Source of the DNA: Phenylobacterium koreense
GTDB taxonomy: Bacteria; Pseudomonadota; Alphaproteobacteria; Caulobacterales; Caulobacteraceae
Length of the DNA: 64,000 bases
Assembly: GCF_040545335.1 (NCBI RefSeq)
Contig: NZ_JBEPLU010000003.1
Span: forward strand, 124,001-188,000
Reading direction: 5' to 3'
Shown piece after piece: positions 26,400 through 35,076 of the stretch (position 1 is its first letter; each line of letters begins with the position of its first letter). Under the pieces are notes generated by a model. The model saw nothing but the letters and a program-made list of their open reading frames with translations. It was not told the DNA's origin and searched no databases. The position numbers and the translations under genes are program-made.

Positions 26400-27554
26400 A
26401 TGGCGCGCATGTCCCTACGGATCGACCCGTTCCACGCGATTTCCGTCAGCGCCCTGGCTCATCGCCTGAAGGCGGAAGGCCGCTCGATCATCCATATGGA
26501 GTTCGGCCAACCCTCCACCGGCGCGCCCAGGGCAGCCATCGAGGCGGCGCACCATGTGCTCGACACCGATCCCATGGGCTATTGGGAGAGCCCGGCGCTG
26601 AAGGCGCGGATCGCACAGCACTATCAGGAATCCTACGGCGTCACGGTTTCGCCCGGCCAGCTCACCCTGACCTGCGGCGCCTCGCCGGCCCTGGTGCTGG
26701 CCCTGTCGTCGGCCTTTTCGCCGGGAGATCGCGTCGCCCTGGCCCGCCCCGGCTACGTCGCCTACCGCAACACGCTCAAGGCTCTGCACATAGAGCCGGT
26801 CGAACTGGCCTGCGGGGCCAATGAGCGCTTCCAGCTTTCGGCCGAACGGATCGCCGCACTCGATCCAGCCCCGGCCGGCGTCATCATCGCCAGTCCGGCC
26901 AACCCGACCGGCACCATCATCCCCGCCGCCGAGTTGGAGGCCATCGCCAGGGTCTGCCGCGAGCGCGGGATCAAGATCGTCTCGGACGAGATCTATCACG
27001 GTCTCTCGTATGTGGAGCCGGCCCGCTCGATGCTGGAGTTCGAGCCTAACGCCTTCGTCGTGAACTCGTTCTCGAAATATTTCAGCATGGCCGGCTGGCG
27101 GCTTGGCTGGCTGCTGTCGCCGCCGGACCATGTCCAGGCGGCCCACGCCTATATGGGCGCCCTGTTCCTGACCCCGCCGTCCCTGGCCCAACATGCCGCC
27201 TTGGCCGCCATGGATTCGCGCGAGGAGTTGGAGGGCCATCTGCAGGTCTATCGCGCCAACCGCGCCCTGCTGCTGGAGGCGCTGCCGCGGCTCGGCCTGG
27301 GAGCGATCGCGCCGCCGGACGGCGCCTTCTATATCTATGCCGACGTGGGCCACCTGACCGACGATAGCCTGACGTTCTGCAAGCGCCTGCTGCAGGACAC
27401 CGGCGTCGCCACCGCGCCTGGCGTCGACTTCGATCCCGTCGAGGGCAAACGGTTCATCCGCATGTCGTTCGCGGTCTCGACGCCGGAAATCCAGGACGCC
27501 ATCGCCCGGATGGAGCCCTGGTTCGCCCAGGCTGCGGGCAAGCCGGTCGTTTGA
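26400..27554 (+). CDS. Class I/II pyridoxal-phosphate aminotransferase
   Basis: A 384-residue fold-type I aminotransferase (aspartate aminotransferase-like). Motifs are CGASPALVLALS, PAGVIIASPANPTGT, SDEIYHGLSY with the PLP-binding Asp and Tyr, and VVNSFSKYFSMAGWRLGW with the Schiff-base lysine; the conserved Arg near the C-terminus is in RMSFAVST. The substrate is not clear from sequence. ATG 26400 or 26409 are the best starts; a TTG further upstream is unlikely. No strong Shine-Dalgarno is seen. It stands 36 bp after the hybrid kinase, and the two could be co-transcribed. Confidence 0.88.
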   Translation: MARMSLRIDPFHAISVSALAHRLKAEGRSIIHMEFGQPSTGAPRAAIEAAHHVLDTDPMGYWESPALKARIAQHYQESYGVTVSPGQLTLTCGASPALVLALSSAFSPGDRVALARPGYVAYRNTLKALHIEPVELACGANERFQLSAERIAALDPAPAGVIIASPANPTGTIIPAAELEAIARVCRERGIKIVSDEIYHGLSYVEPARSMLEFEPNAFVVNSFSKYFSMAGWRLGWLLSPPDHVQAAHAYMGALFLTPPSLAQHAALAAMDSREELEGHLQVYRANRALLLEALPRLGLGAIAPPDGAFYIYADVGHLTDDSLTFCKRLLQDTGVATAPGVDFDPVEGKRFIRMSFAVSTPEIQDAIARMEPWFAQAAGKPVV

Positions 27555-27560
27555 GACCGC

Positions 27561-28679
27561 TCAGGCCGTCCGCGGCCGCCCGGTTTCAACGCTCAGGCGT
27601 CCGCCGCTGAGCCAAAGGGCCGCCGTCGGTGACAGGGCCAGCAAGGTCTTGCCCAGCAGCACGGTCGCGGCCAGCACCAGCAACGGCTGGACCAGCAGGA
27701 AAGCCGGGTAGAGCGGCGATCCCAGCGGCCCCGATAGCTTCCCGATCGCCGGGCCTGCCACCCAGATCATGATCAGGTGCCAACAGAACATCAGGAAGAC
27801 GTAGGGCTCGACCTTCAGAAGCGCGGGCGCCGCGCGGCTCACCGCCACCCTCCAGGCGACGGCCCAGAAGAAGAGCGCCGTGGTGAAGCGCATCAGGACG
27901 TCCAGCGTCCGCAGCAGCACGGGATGATCCAGCCCCGCGTCGATCCCCACCGTCTCGAACCAGACCTTCGCGGTAGCCAGCACCAGGTACGGAACCAGGG
28001 TCAGCAGGATGGGCGCGCTTCCCAGCCGCTCGGCTAAGTCATGGCGGCGCGCCAGCATGCCGACGATGAAGAAGAAGGGGATGGTGGGCCGCAACACCAG
28101 GGGGAAGGCCACGCCTGAGATGGCCCACACCAGGGCGGCCAGGGCCGCCAGGCCCATGGCCCAGCCGGGCAGGCGCGCCAAGGCGGGCGCAGCTAGCATG
28201 CAGATGAAGAGGTCCCGCAGGAACGACATCTGCACGTTGATGTCGTTGGGCCTGGCAAGGCAGAACAGCTCGTCGATCGTCCACCACAGGGTGTCCGGCT
28301 TGGGGGCCTGCAGCAGCCCCGCATAGGCGGCGCCCGAGACGATCAGGATGGCCAGGGCGTTCCAGAGGACCATGGGCGCAAGGACGGTGCGCGCCTTGCC
28401 GGCGACGAACGCCCCATAGGAACGGCGTGTCACCGAACCCATGACCAGCCAGCCGGAGATGACGCTGAGCAGTGGCACGGCGCTGCGCCCGAGCAGCTCC
28501 ATCAGCCCCCAGCGCAGCATTCCCTGAGGCGTGCCGTTGACCAGGGCCAGATCCGGACCAGGGAGGCCGGTCCAGGCGTGGACATAGACGATCCCCAGGA
28601 TGCACATCACCCTGGCGACCGCGATGGAATCCGAAAGCTGCGCGGCCGGCCTTCGCCGCACCCCCGACCTGTCTTTCAA
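27561..28679 (-). CDS. Acyltransferase 3 family membrane protein
   Basis: A 372-residue membrane protein with about ten helices. It matches the acyltransferase-3 group (NolX/OafB/OatA-like) through SIAVARVMCILGIVYVHAWT, with the membrane His of this family, and through ELLGRSAVPLLSVISGWLV and PFFFIVGMLARR. Members transfer O-acyl groups to cell-surface carbohydrates. The target cannot be named. It converges on the aminotransferase gene (6 bp gap). Upstream lies a 335-bp region containing an FNR/FixK-type box (28832-28845) that could serve this gene or the enoyl-CoA hydratase gene. Confidence 0.85.
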   Translation of the reverse strand: MKDRSGVRRRPAAQLSDSIAVARVMCILGIVYVHAWTGLPGPDLALVNGTPQGMLRWGLMELLGRSAVPLLSVISGWLVMGSVTRRSYGAFVAGKARTVLAPMVLWNALAILIVSGAAYAGLLQAPKPDTLWWTIDELFCLARPNDINVQMSFLRDLFICMLAAPALARLPGWAMGLAALAALVWAISGVAFPLVLRPTIPFFFIVGMLARRHDLAERLGSAPILLTLVPYLVLATAKVWFETVGIDAGLDHPVLLRTLDVLMRFTTALFFWAVAWRVAVSRAAPALLKVEPYVFLMFCWHLIMIWVAGPAIGKLSGPLGSPLYPAFLLVQPLLVLAATVLLGKTLLALSPTAALWLSGGRLSVETGRPRTA

Positions 28680-28831
28680 ATGAACGTTTCCTCGCGCTTG
28701 CCGCGCCCCTTGAGATGTTCAAACGCAGGCGGAGCAAGATCGCCTCGCAGGTGAGCCAAAAGATCGCAGGCGATGTGGATCGCGGCCCTTCGACCACGCC
28801 GGAGGCCCGGTCAAGGACCTCCGGCCGGGTT

Positions 28832-28845
28832 TTGATCTAGATCAA
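28832..28845. promoter_or_regulatory. FNR/FixK-type box
   Basis: TTGATCTAGATCAA is a perfect palindrome and an exact match to the FNR/FixK consensus TTGAT-N4-ATCAA. It is 152 bp from the acyltransferase start and 169 bp from the enoyl-CoA hydratase start; either gene could be the target. Binding by a FixK/FNR regulator is inferred from the motif. Confidence 0.65.
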
Positions 28846-28981
28846 AGCGTTCGCCGCGCGGTGAGGTTCTCATGAGCTTGGCTGTAAAGCCCGCCGCGCT
28901 CGCCCCCTCCTGTCCTCCCTCAGGCTGGATTGGGCGGGCGCGGTCGAGCTTGCCCCTCCCCGACCCCGCGCTTAGGCTCCC

Positions 28982-28999
28982 TGGCATAAGTTTACGCCA
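28982..28999. promoter_or_regulatory. Imperfect palindrome before the enoyl-CoA hydratase gene
   Basis: The 18-bp sequence reads TGGCnTAAnnTTAnGCCA, with 14 of 18 positions symmetric. It ends 15 bp before the ATG at 29015 and overlaps the expected promoter or transcription start. This suits repression, for example by a TetR/FadR-type regulator, but the protein is not identified. Confidence 0.45.
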
Positions 29000-29014
29000 T
29001 AAAGGGAAGCGACA

Positions 29015-29839
29015 ATGAGCGCGGCGTTGGAAACGATCCAGAAATCGGACGAAGTTCTCTACGAGGTGTCGGAGGGCGTTGCGACCCTGACCCTTAATCG
29101 GCCTGATCGGCTGAACACCATTTCAGGGCCGATGCTGGCCCAGCTTACCCGGCTGCTGATCCAGGCCAACGAGGATCCGGCCGTCCGCGTCGTGGTGCTG
29201 ACGGGGACCGGCCGCGCCTTCTGCGCCGGTCTCGATCTGGTGGACGCGACGCAGGGCAGCGGCATCGGTTCGGAGAAGCAGGCGTCGTCGGTCTCGGTGA
29301 ACATCGACCTGCGCAACACGCCGCCGACCGTGCTGTTCGCCATGGACAAGCCGACGATCTGCGCCCTGAACGGTTCGGCCGCGGGCTACGGCATGGACAC
29401 GGCGATGGGCTGCGACATCCGCATCTCCGCCGAAAGCGCCAAGATGGCCGCCGCCTTCGTCAAGCGCGGCGTGGTGCCGGAGTCGGGGGGCACCTGGATT
29501 CTTCCGCGGCTGCTGGGCTGGGCCAAGGCGGCCGAGCTGATCTTCACCGGCCGCACCCTGAGCGCGCGCGAGAGCCTGGACCTCGGCCTGGTCAACGAGG
29601 TGGTCCCCGACGACAAGCTGGCCGCTCGCGCCCGCGAAGTCGCTCTGGAAATCGCCGCCAACGCACCGCTGGCGGTGCAGTCGGCCAAGCGCCTGATGCG
29701 CATGGCCCTCTCCGAGCAGTTCAACGACCACGTCCACCACGTCTATCTGCAGTTCCTGCAGCTCGTGCGAACCCACGACTTCCGGGAAGGGATGACCTCC
29801 TTCCTGGAAAAGCGCCCGGCCGACTTCCAGGGTCGCTGA
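29015..29839 (+). CDS. Enoyl-CoA hydratase/isomerase (crotonase) family protein
   Basis: A 274-residue crotonase-fold protein. The oxyanion-hole regions are FCAGLDLVDATQG and LNGSAAGYGMDTAMGCDIRI, and a likely catalytic glutamate lies in VVPESGGTWILPRLLG; the region around TGRTLSARESLDLGLVNEV is standard. Expected activity is hydration or isomerisation of an enoyl-CoA in fatty-acid or aromatic catabolism; which one is unknown. The ATG follows AAAGGGAAG. It is isolated from other catabolic genes, with a palindrome and an FNR-type box upstream. Confidence 0.88.
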   Translation: MSAALETIQKSDEVLYEVSEGVATLTLNRPDRLNTISGPMLAQLTRLLIQANEDPAVRVVVLTGTGRAFCAGLDLVDATQGSGIGSEKQASSVSVNIDLRNTPPTVLFAMDKPTICALNGSAAGYGMDTAMGCDIRISAESAKMAAAFVKRGVVPESGGTWILPRLLGWAKAAELIFTGRTLSARESLDLGLVNEVVPDDKLAARAREVALEIAANAPLAVQSAKRLMRMALSEQFNDHVHHVYLQFLQLVRTHDFREGMTSFLEKRPADFQGR

Positions 29840-29995
29840 GTCTCGATCCCGGCCCCCGAGGGCCGGGACAACTCCTAGCTGTTCAATTGGGATAACAGAA
29901 TTTCTAGGGCTGCCCTCATATATTCCCTAGTACATCGATTGGAATAATACACTTAGCGTCCGCCCCGCTTTGACAACACTGCGTGGGGGATGAAC

Positions 29996-32359
29996 ATGAC
30001 GCGCGCCTGGCTCCAATTTTCCGCACTGGCCACAAGCCTCGCCCTGCTGGCGGGGCCGGGCGCCGAAGCCCGGGCCGAGGAGGCCGACGCCCAGCCGGAC
30101 CAGGCCTCGGTGTCGGCCGTCACTGAAGTGATCGTCACCGCCCGTCGCCGCGAGGAGCGCCTGCAGGACGTGCCTCTGCCGGTGTCGGTCGTGGATGGCG
30201 CTCTGGTCGCCGACAGCGGCTCGTTCAACGTCAACCGGCTGAAGGAGCTGATCCCCTCGGTCCAGTTCTATTCGACCAACCCGCGCAACTCGGCCGCCAA
30301 CATCCGCGGCCTGGGCGCGCCGTTCGGCCTGACCAATGACGGTATCGAGCAGGGGGTGGGCCTTTATGTGGACGGCGTCTATTTCGCCCGACCGGCGGCC
30401 GCCACCCTGGACTTCATCGACGTCGACCGCATCGAGGTGCTGCGCGGGCCGCAGGGCACGCTCTACGGTAAGAACACCACCGCCGGGGCGATCAACGTCA
30501 CCACGCGGCGGCCCAGCTTCACGCCGCAGACCGACCTGGAGCTGTCCTACGGCAATTACGGCTTCGTCCAGGCCAAGGCCTCGATCACCGGGCCAATCAC
30601 CGAGAACCTAGCCGGCCGTCTCTCATTTTCCGGCACCCAGCGCGACGGCTTTATCTACAACGTCGCCAAGAACGAGCACATCAACGACCTGAACAACCTC
30701 GGCCTCAAAGGCCAGCTCCTCTACAAGCCGAAGGACGGCCTGGAACTCATCCTCTCCGGCGACTTCACCCGCCAGCGGCCCAACGGTTACGCTCAGGTGG
30801 TCGCCGGGGTGGCCCCCACCCTGCGCGCCGCCAACCGCCAGTGGGCCGGGATCATCGCCGACCTGGGCTATGCGCCGCCCAGCTACGACGCTTTCGACCG
30901 GGTGACCGATTCGGACACGCCCTGGCGATCGACCCAGGACCTCGGGGGCGGCTCGTTGACCGTCAACTGGGACGTCGGGCCAGGCGCCCTGACCTCGATC
31001 AGCGCCTATCGCTTCTGGAACTGGGATCCGTCCAACGACCGCGACTTCGTCGGCCTGCCGATCACCACCCAGTCGGCGGCCACCTCGCGCCAGATGCAGT
31101 GGTCACAGGAACTGCGCTACGCCGGCGACCTCTCGGACTCCCTGGCCTTCGTGGTCGGCGCCTTCGCCTTCCGCCAGAAGATCGCCTCCGACCCGGTGCA
31201 GACTCAGGTCCAGGGTTCGGCCGCCGCGCGCTTCCTGCTGGCGCCCAGCGCTCAGGCCGCCACACCCGGCCTGCTCGACGGCTACGGGCAGGAGACTCGG
31301 CTCTCCTTCAAGAACGAGAGCGCCGCCCTGTTCGGTCAGTTCGACTGGCGTGTGACCGACCGCCTGCGGATTCTGCCGGGCCTTCGCCTGAACTACGACA
31401 AGAAGGAGGTATTCTACGACAATCAGGTGTTTGGCGGCTTGCAGACCACCGACCCGGCCCTGATCGCCCTGAAGCTCGGCATCCTGTCGCCCCAGACCTA
31501 CGCGGCGGACGTGGATGACACCAACCTGTCCGGCCAGGTGACCGTGGCCTATGAGCTCAGCTCGAAGGCAAACGCCTATGCGACCTACGCCACCAGCTTC
31601 AAATCGGTGGGCCTGAACCTCGCAGGCGTGCCCACGGACGCCAGCGGCAAACCGGCGCTGGCGGCGGCGGTGGTCGATCCGGAGGACGTGCGGCACATCG
31701 AAATCGGGCTCAAGACTCAGCCCCTCCCCGGTCTGATCGCCAACTTCGCGGCCTATGAGACCACCATCAAGGACTATCAGGCCCAGGTGCAGAACGCTGC
31801 CGTCGGCGTGCTGCGCGGCTATCTCGCCAACGCCGACGAGGTGCGGGTCCGCGGCTTCGAATTCGACGGCCGCGCCGTCGTCGACGAGCACCTCAACCTC
31901 TATGCGGCGCTGGCCTATACCGACGCGGTCTACACCTCGTTCGTCGACGCCCCCGCCCCGCTGGAATTGACCGGCGGCCCCGCTGCGGTGGATATCTCCG
32001 GCTCGCGGCTGCCAGGCGTCTCCAAGTGGGCCGGCTCCATCGGCGGCGAGTACGTCCAGCCCGGCGGCCTGCTGGGTCGCAGCGGCGACTACTTCGTGGG
32101 TCTGGACGCCAGCTACCGCTCGTCCTTCTCGTCCAGCGCCACCCCGTCGGAATACCTGAACGTAAAGGGCTATGGCCTCGTCAATGCGCGCCTCGGTTTC
32201 CGGGTCGAGGACGGCTGGGACCTGACCTTCTGGGTCCGCAACCTCGCCGACAAGGACTACTTCGAACTGCTCTCGGCCGCGCCTGGAGGCTCGGGCCTCA
32301 TTGTCGGCCAGCCGGGCGACCCGCGCACCTATGGCGTGACCATCGGCGCCAGCTTCTAG
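29996..32359 (+). CDS. TonB-dependent outer-membrane receptor
   Basis: A 787-residue receptor. A signal peptide (MTRAWLQFSALATSLALLAG..A) is followed by the TonB-box region TEVIVTARRREERL, the plug with IRGLGAPFGLTNDG and EVLRGPQGTLYGKNTTAGAINV, and a long barrel ending in a terminal Phe (GVTIGASF). The ligand is unknown. ATG 29996 has GTGGGGG six bases upstream; ATG 29990 sits too close to that site. The upstream region has a CTAGGG..CCCTAG inverted repeat (29904-29930) and two copies of an ATTGG-type element (29886 and 29938). Confidence 0.9.
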   Translation: MTRAWLQFSALATSLALLAGPGAEARAEEADAQPDQASVSAVTEVIVTARRREERLQDVPLPVSVVDGALVADSGSFNVNRLKELIPSVQFYSTNPRNSAANIRGLGAPFGLTNDGIEQGVGLYVDGVYFARPAAATLDFIDVDRIEVLRGPQGTLYGKNTTAGAINVTTRRPSFTPQTDLELSYGNYGFVQAKASITGPITENLAGRLSFSGTQRDGFIYNVAKNEHINDLNNLGLKGQLLYKPKDGLELILSGDFTRQRPNGYAQVVAGVAPTLRAANRQWAGIIADLGYAPPSYDAFDRVTDSDTPWRSTQDLGGGSLTVNWDVGPGALTSISAYRFWNWDPSNDRDFVGLPITTQSAATSRQMQWSQELRYAGDLSDSLAFVVGAFAFRQKIASDPVQTQVQGSAAARFLLAPSAQAATPGLLDGYGQETRLSFKNESAALFGQFDWRVTDRLRILPGLRLNYDKKEVFYDNQVFGGLQTTDPALIALKLGILSPQTYAADVDDTNLSGQVTVAYELSSKANAYATYATSFKSVGLNLAGVPTDASGKPALAAAVVDPEDVRHIEIGLKTQPLPGLIANFAAYETTIKDYQAQVQNAAVGVLRGYLANADEVRVRGFEFDGRAVVDEHLNLYAALAYTDAVYTSFVDAPAPLELTGGPAAVDISGSRLPGVSKWAGSIGGEYVQPGGLLGRSGDYFVGLDASYRSSFSSSATPSEYLNVKGYGLVNARLGFRVEDGWDLTFWVRNLADKDYFELLSAAPGGSGLIVGQPGDPRTYGVTIGASF

Positions 32360-32425
32360 AGCGGTATCCACCAGCCGATCACGGGCGTAGGATCCGCATG
32401 CAGATCTCAGCAAAGCGGCAAGTCC

Positions 32426-32692
32426 GTGAGCGACGACGCGATCCGTTATGCGGTGAACATGGCGATCCTGCAGGCTCACCGCCTGGGCGAGCCGAGGGTC
32501 CTTGAGCTGCCGCGCGGCCTGTGCGGCCAGCTCCAGTCCGTCGCCGACCCGGGCGACTGGTGCGCGGGTCCGCCGTGCAGGTACCGCGGCCTGCGGGTGG
32601 TCGAAGCCGACGCCTGCAGGGTGCTGGTCTGGGATCGCGCCCGCGAGACCGAGATGACCCAGGTCATTCCCTGGCCTTCCAGCGCCTCCTAG
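32426..32692 (+). CDS. Small cysteine-containing hypothetical protein
   Basis: Not recognised. An 88-residue frame starting with GTG (SDDAIRYAVNMAILQAHRLG). A helical N-terminal half is followed by four cysteines: LPRGLCGQ, DWCAGPPCRY and EADACRVLVW, with a C-x3-C pair suited to metal or disulfide binding. No Shine-Dalgarno is evident. It lies between a TonB receptor and the TPR membrane protein gene. The antisense frame here is a shadow. It may be a real small gene, but the support is only composition and position. Confidence 0.45.
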   Translation: MSDDAIRYAVNMAILQAHRLGEPRVLELPRGLCGQLQSVADPGDWCAGPPCRYRGLRVVEADACRVLVWDRARETEMTQVIPWPSSAS

Positions 32693-32735
32693 CCGTCGGC
32701 AAGAGCTAAACCGCGCATTGGCGGAACGCCGGTAT

Positions 32736-34973
32736 ATGTTCATACTGCGCCCGCGATCAGCGAGGGCGGCGGCCTTGAACCTGCGGCGTTTCCTCAGCGA
32801 GCTTAAGAAACGCAACGTCGTGCGGGTGGCCGGCGTCTACACCGTCACGGCCTGGGGCGTTTTCCAGGTAGCCAAGACGGTTTTCGAGACCCTCGAATTT
32901 CCCAAGTGGCTTTCGGCCTCCAGCCTGCTGGTCCTGGCCCTTGGCCTGCCGATGGCGATCCTTGCTTCCTGGGCTTTCGAGGTCGGGCCGGACGGGACGA
33001 TCCGCCGGGCCGCTCCGGCGGCGCCCGACGATACGGCCCGCAAGCTCGGCTGGATGGACTGGGGCGCCCTGGCGGTGATCGCCGTGGCCGTGGCCGTGTT
33101 CGTGGCCTCCGCCTTCGGGCTCGCCCGCTCCCTGGGCGGCGAGGCGCCGGGCCTGGGGGGCGCAGCGGCCAAGTCGGTGGCGGTCCTCCCCTTCGCCAGC
33201 TTCGCCGGCGGCGCGGATTCCGAGTACTTCGCGGACGGTCTGACCGAAGAGGTGACCAACAGCCTGGCGCAGGTGCCCGACCTGAAGGTCGCCGGCCGCA
33301 CCTCGGCCTTCTATTTCAAGGGCAAGAACGAGGACGTCCGCGACATCGGCCGCAAGCTCAACGTCGCCCATGTGGTCGAGGGCAGCGTCCGACGCTCTGG
33401 CCAGCGCCTGCGCGTCACCTGCCAGCTCGTCAGCGTCCGCGACGGCTATCACCTGTGGTCCGAGACCTATGACCGCACCATGGACGACGCCTTCGCCATC
33501 CAGAGCGAGATCGCCGACGGCGTCGCCGACGCTCTCAAGGCCGAGCTGAAGGCCGAGGGAGGCGAGCGGGACCGGCGAGCCCGGCGCAATCCGGAAGCCT
33601 ACGCCCTGGAAGTCGTCGCCAAGGGCCAGGTGCGCCGCATGGGCAAGGCCCAGATCCAATCGGCCCAGGCCATCTATCGTCAACTCATCGACATGGAGCC
33701 CGACAACGCCGAGGCCCACGCCGGCTACGCCTTCGCCACGGCCTATCTCGTCCAGAACCATCTCGAGGGCGACTTCCTGCCGGCGGTCCGGCAGGCCGAG
33801 GCCGAGATCGACAAGGCGCTGAAGCTCGATCCCAAGTCATCCTCGGCCTACATCGCGCGGGGCCTGCTCTCGGTCATCCGCTTCATCCGCGAAAGCGACC
33901 AGGAGGCCGAACGGACGGCCGAGGCCTCTTATCGCCGGGCTGTCGAGCTCGACCCGCGCAACCCCGAGGCCCTCAGCCTCTACGGGGACTTCATGGCCGG
34001 CCGCGACCCCAAGCTCGCCATCCCCTATCTGCGCCGCGCGTTGGACATCGACCCCCTGGACCGCATCGCCAACAACGCCCTGGCCGGCGCGCTCGTCGCC
34101 ATCGACCGCCCCGCGGAAGCCGAGCAGCGTTATCGAGCCAATATCGAGCTCTTCCCCGACTATGTGGATTCCAAGGAACAACTCGGCGACCTGATGGTCG
34201 AGATCGGCCGCCTGGACGAGGCGGTCGCCTGGTATCGGCTCGCCGCGCAGCCGCAGACGGACCCGGCCGCGTCCATCGCCCTCGCCAACGCCTACTACAA
34301 CCTCGGCATGCCCGCGGAGGCCGAGACCGCGGTCGAGCCGTGGAAGGCTCATCCCGTGGTCGGCCGCGTGGTGACCGCACTCAAGCTGCTCGTCGCCGGC
34401 GACTTCCAGGGCCTGATGGCCCTGAGCCGGGCGGAGCTCGCCAAGCCCCAGGCCGATCCCCTCTGGCGCGCCGGCGTGCAGATCGCCGGCGCCCAGCTCG
34501 GCGAGTACGAGGCCGCGCGGGAGCAATTCCTGATCACCTCGCCGGAGCTCTTCGAGCCCAGGCCCCAGGTGTCGGCCCGCCTCGCCAACGAGATCACCGG
34601 CGCGGCCTACGTGATCGCCCGCACTGGAGACCAAGGCCAGGCCCAGCGCATCCTGCAGGCCACACTGGAAGCGACGGCGCCGAAACCCGGCCTGCGTCAG
34701 CCCACCGCCAGACGCATCGCCCGCGTGAAGGCCTACGCCATGCTGGGCGACAACGAGCGCGCGATCGCCGAGCTGCGAGCCGCCATCGACGCCGGCTACC
34801 GGCAACTGGTCGATATCGACGGCTTCATGCGGCTGGACGCCTACCCGATGGTCGCGCCCCTCCGCGCCGACCCGCGCTTCAAGGCCCTAATCGCCCGCAT
34901 CGAGGCGGACAACGCGCGCATGCGCCAGAAACTGCTGACCACCGGCGCGCCAACGCAGGTCGTCGCTCCCTGA
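32736..34973 (+). CDS. Membrane-anchored FlgO-like/TPR-repeat protein
   Basis: A protein of about 745 residues. The N-terminus (LRRFLSELKKRNVVRVAGVYTVTAW) matches a family of multidomain membrane proteins often joined to adenylate-cyclase or transcription domains; here no such domain is present. Three hydrophobic helices lie within the first 130 residues. A FlgO-like domain follows: SVAVLPFASFAGGADSEYFADGLTEEV and HVVEGSVRRSGQRLRVTCQL. Six or more TPR-like units occupy the C-terminal two thirds. A protein-assembly or scaffold role is likely. The start is uncertain: ATG 32736 is used here, but TTG 32775, preceded by GAGGGCGG, fits family alignment better. Confidence 0.78.
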   Translation: MFILRPRSARAAALNLRRFLSELKKRNVVRVAGVYTVTAWGVFQVAKTVFETLEFPKWLSASSLLVLALGLPMAILASWAFEVGPDGTIRRAAPAAPDDTARKLGWMDWGALAVIAVAVAVFVASAFGLARSLGGEAPGLGGAAAKSVAVLPFASFAGGADSEYFADGLTEEVTNSLAQVPDLKVAGRTSAFYFKGKNEDVRDIGRKLNVAHVVEGSVRRSGQRLRVTCQLVSVRDGYHLWSETYDRTMDDAFAIQSEIADGVADALKAELKAEGGERDRRARRNPEAYALEVVAKGQVRRMGKAQIQSAQAIYRQLIDMEPDNAEAHAGYAFATAYLVQNHLEGDFLPAVRQAEAEIDKALKLDPKSSSAYIARGLLSVIRFIRESDQEAERTAEASYRRAVELDPRNPEALSLYGDFMAGRDPKLAIPYLRRALDIDPLDRIANNALAGALVAIDRPAEAEQRYRANIELFPDYVDSKEQLGDLMVEIGRLDEAVAWYRLAAQPQTDPAASIALANAYYNLGMPAEAETAVEPWKAHPVVGRVVTALKLLVAGDFQGLMALSRAELAKPQADPLWRAGVQIAGAQLGEYEAAREQFLITSPELFEPRPQVSARLANEITGAAYVIARTGDQGQAQRILQATLEATAPKPGLRQPTARRIARVKAYAMLGDNERAIAELRAAIDAGYRQLVDIDGFMRLDAYPMVAPLRADPRFKALIARIEADNARMRQKLLTTGAPTQVVAP

Positions 34974-35076
34974 TCAGGGCGCCCGCGGCCGGCAGAAATC
35001 GTCCGATCTACGTCATTTCCACCAAGCGCCAGCGACGTTACCAAGATGGCGACGACGCGACCTCGGAGGCGCTTCC

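Larger units (their letters stand above)
28680..29014. other. 335-bp divergent intergenic region
   Basis: This is the only gap over 300 bp. It lies between acyltransferase and enoyl-CoA hydratase starts. It holds a perfect FNR/FixK-type palindrome (28832-28845) and an imperfect 18-bp palindrome close to the hydratase start (28982-28999). I saw no convincing open reading frame. Confidence 0.7.

Noticed and set aside
31103-32815. A 570-residue antisense frame opposite the second TonB receptor
   Set aside because: A shadow of the receptor gene, with no start context or recognisable domain.
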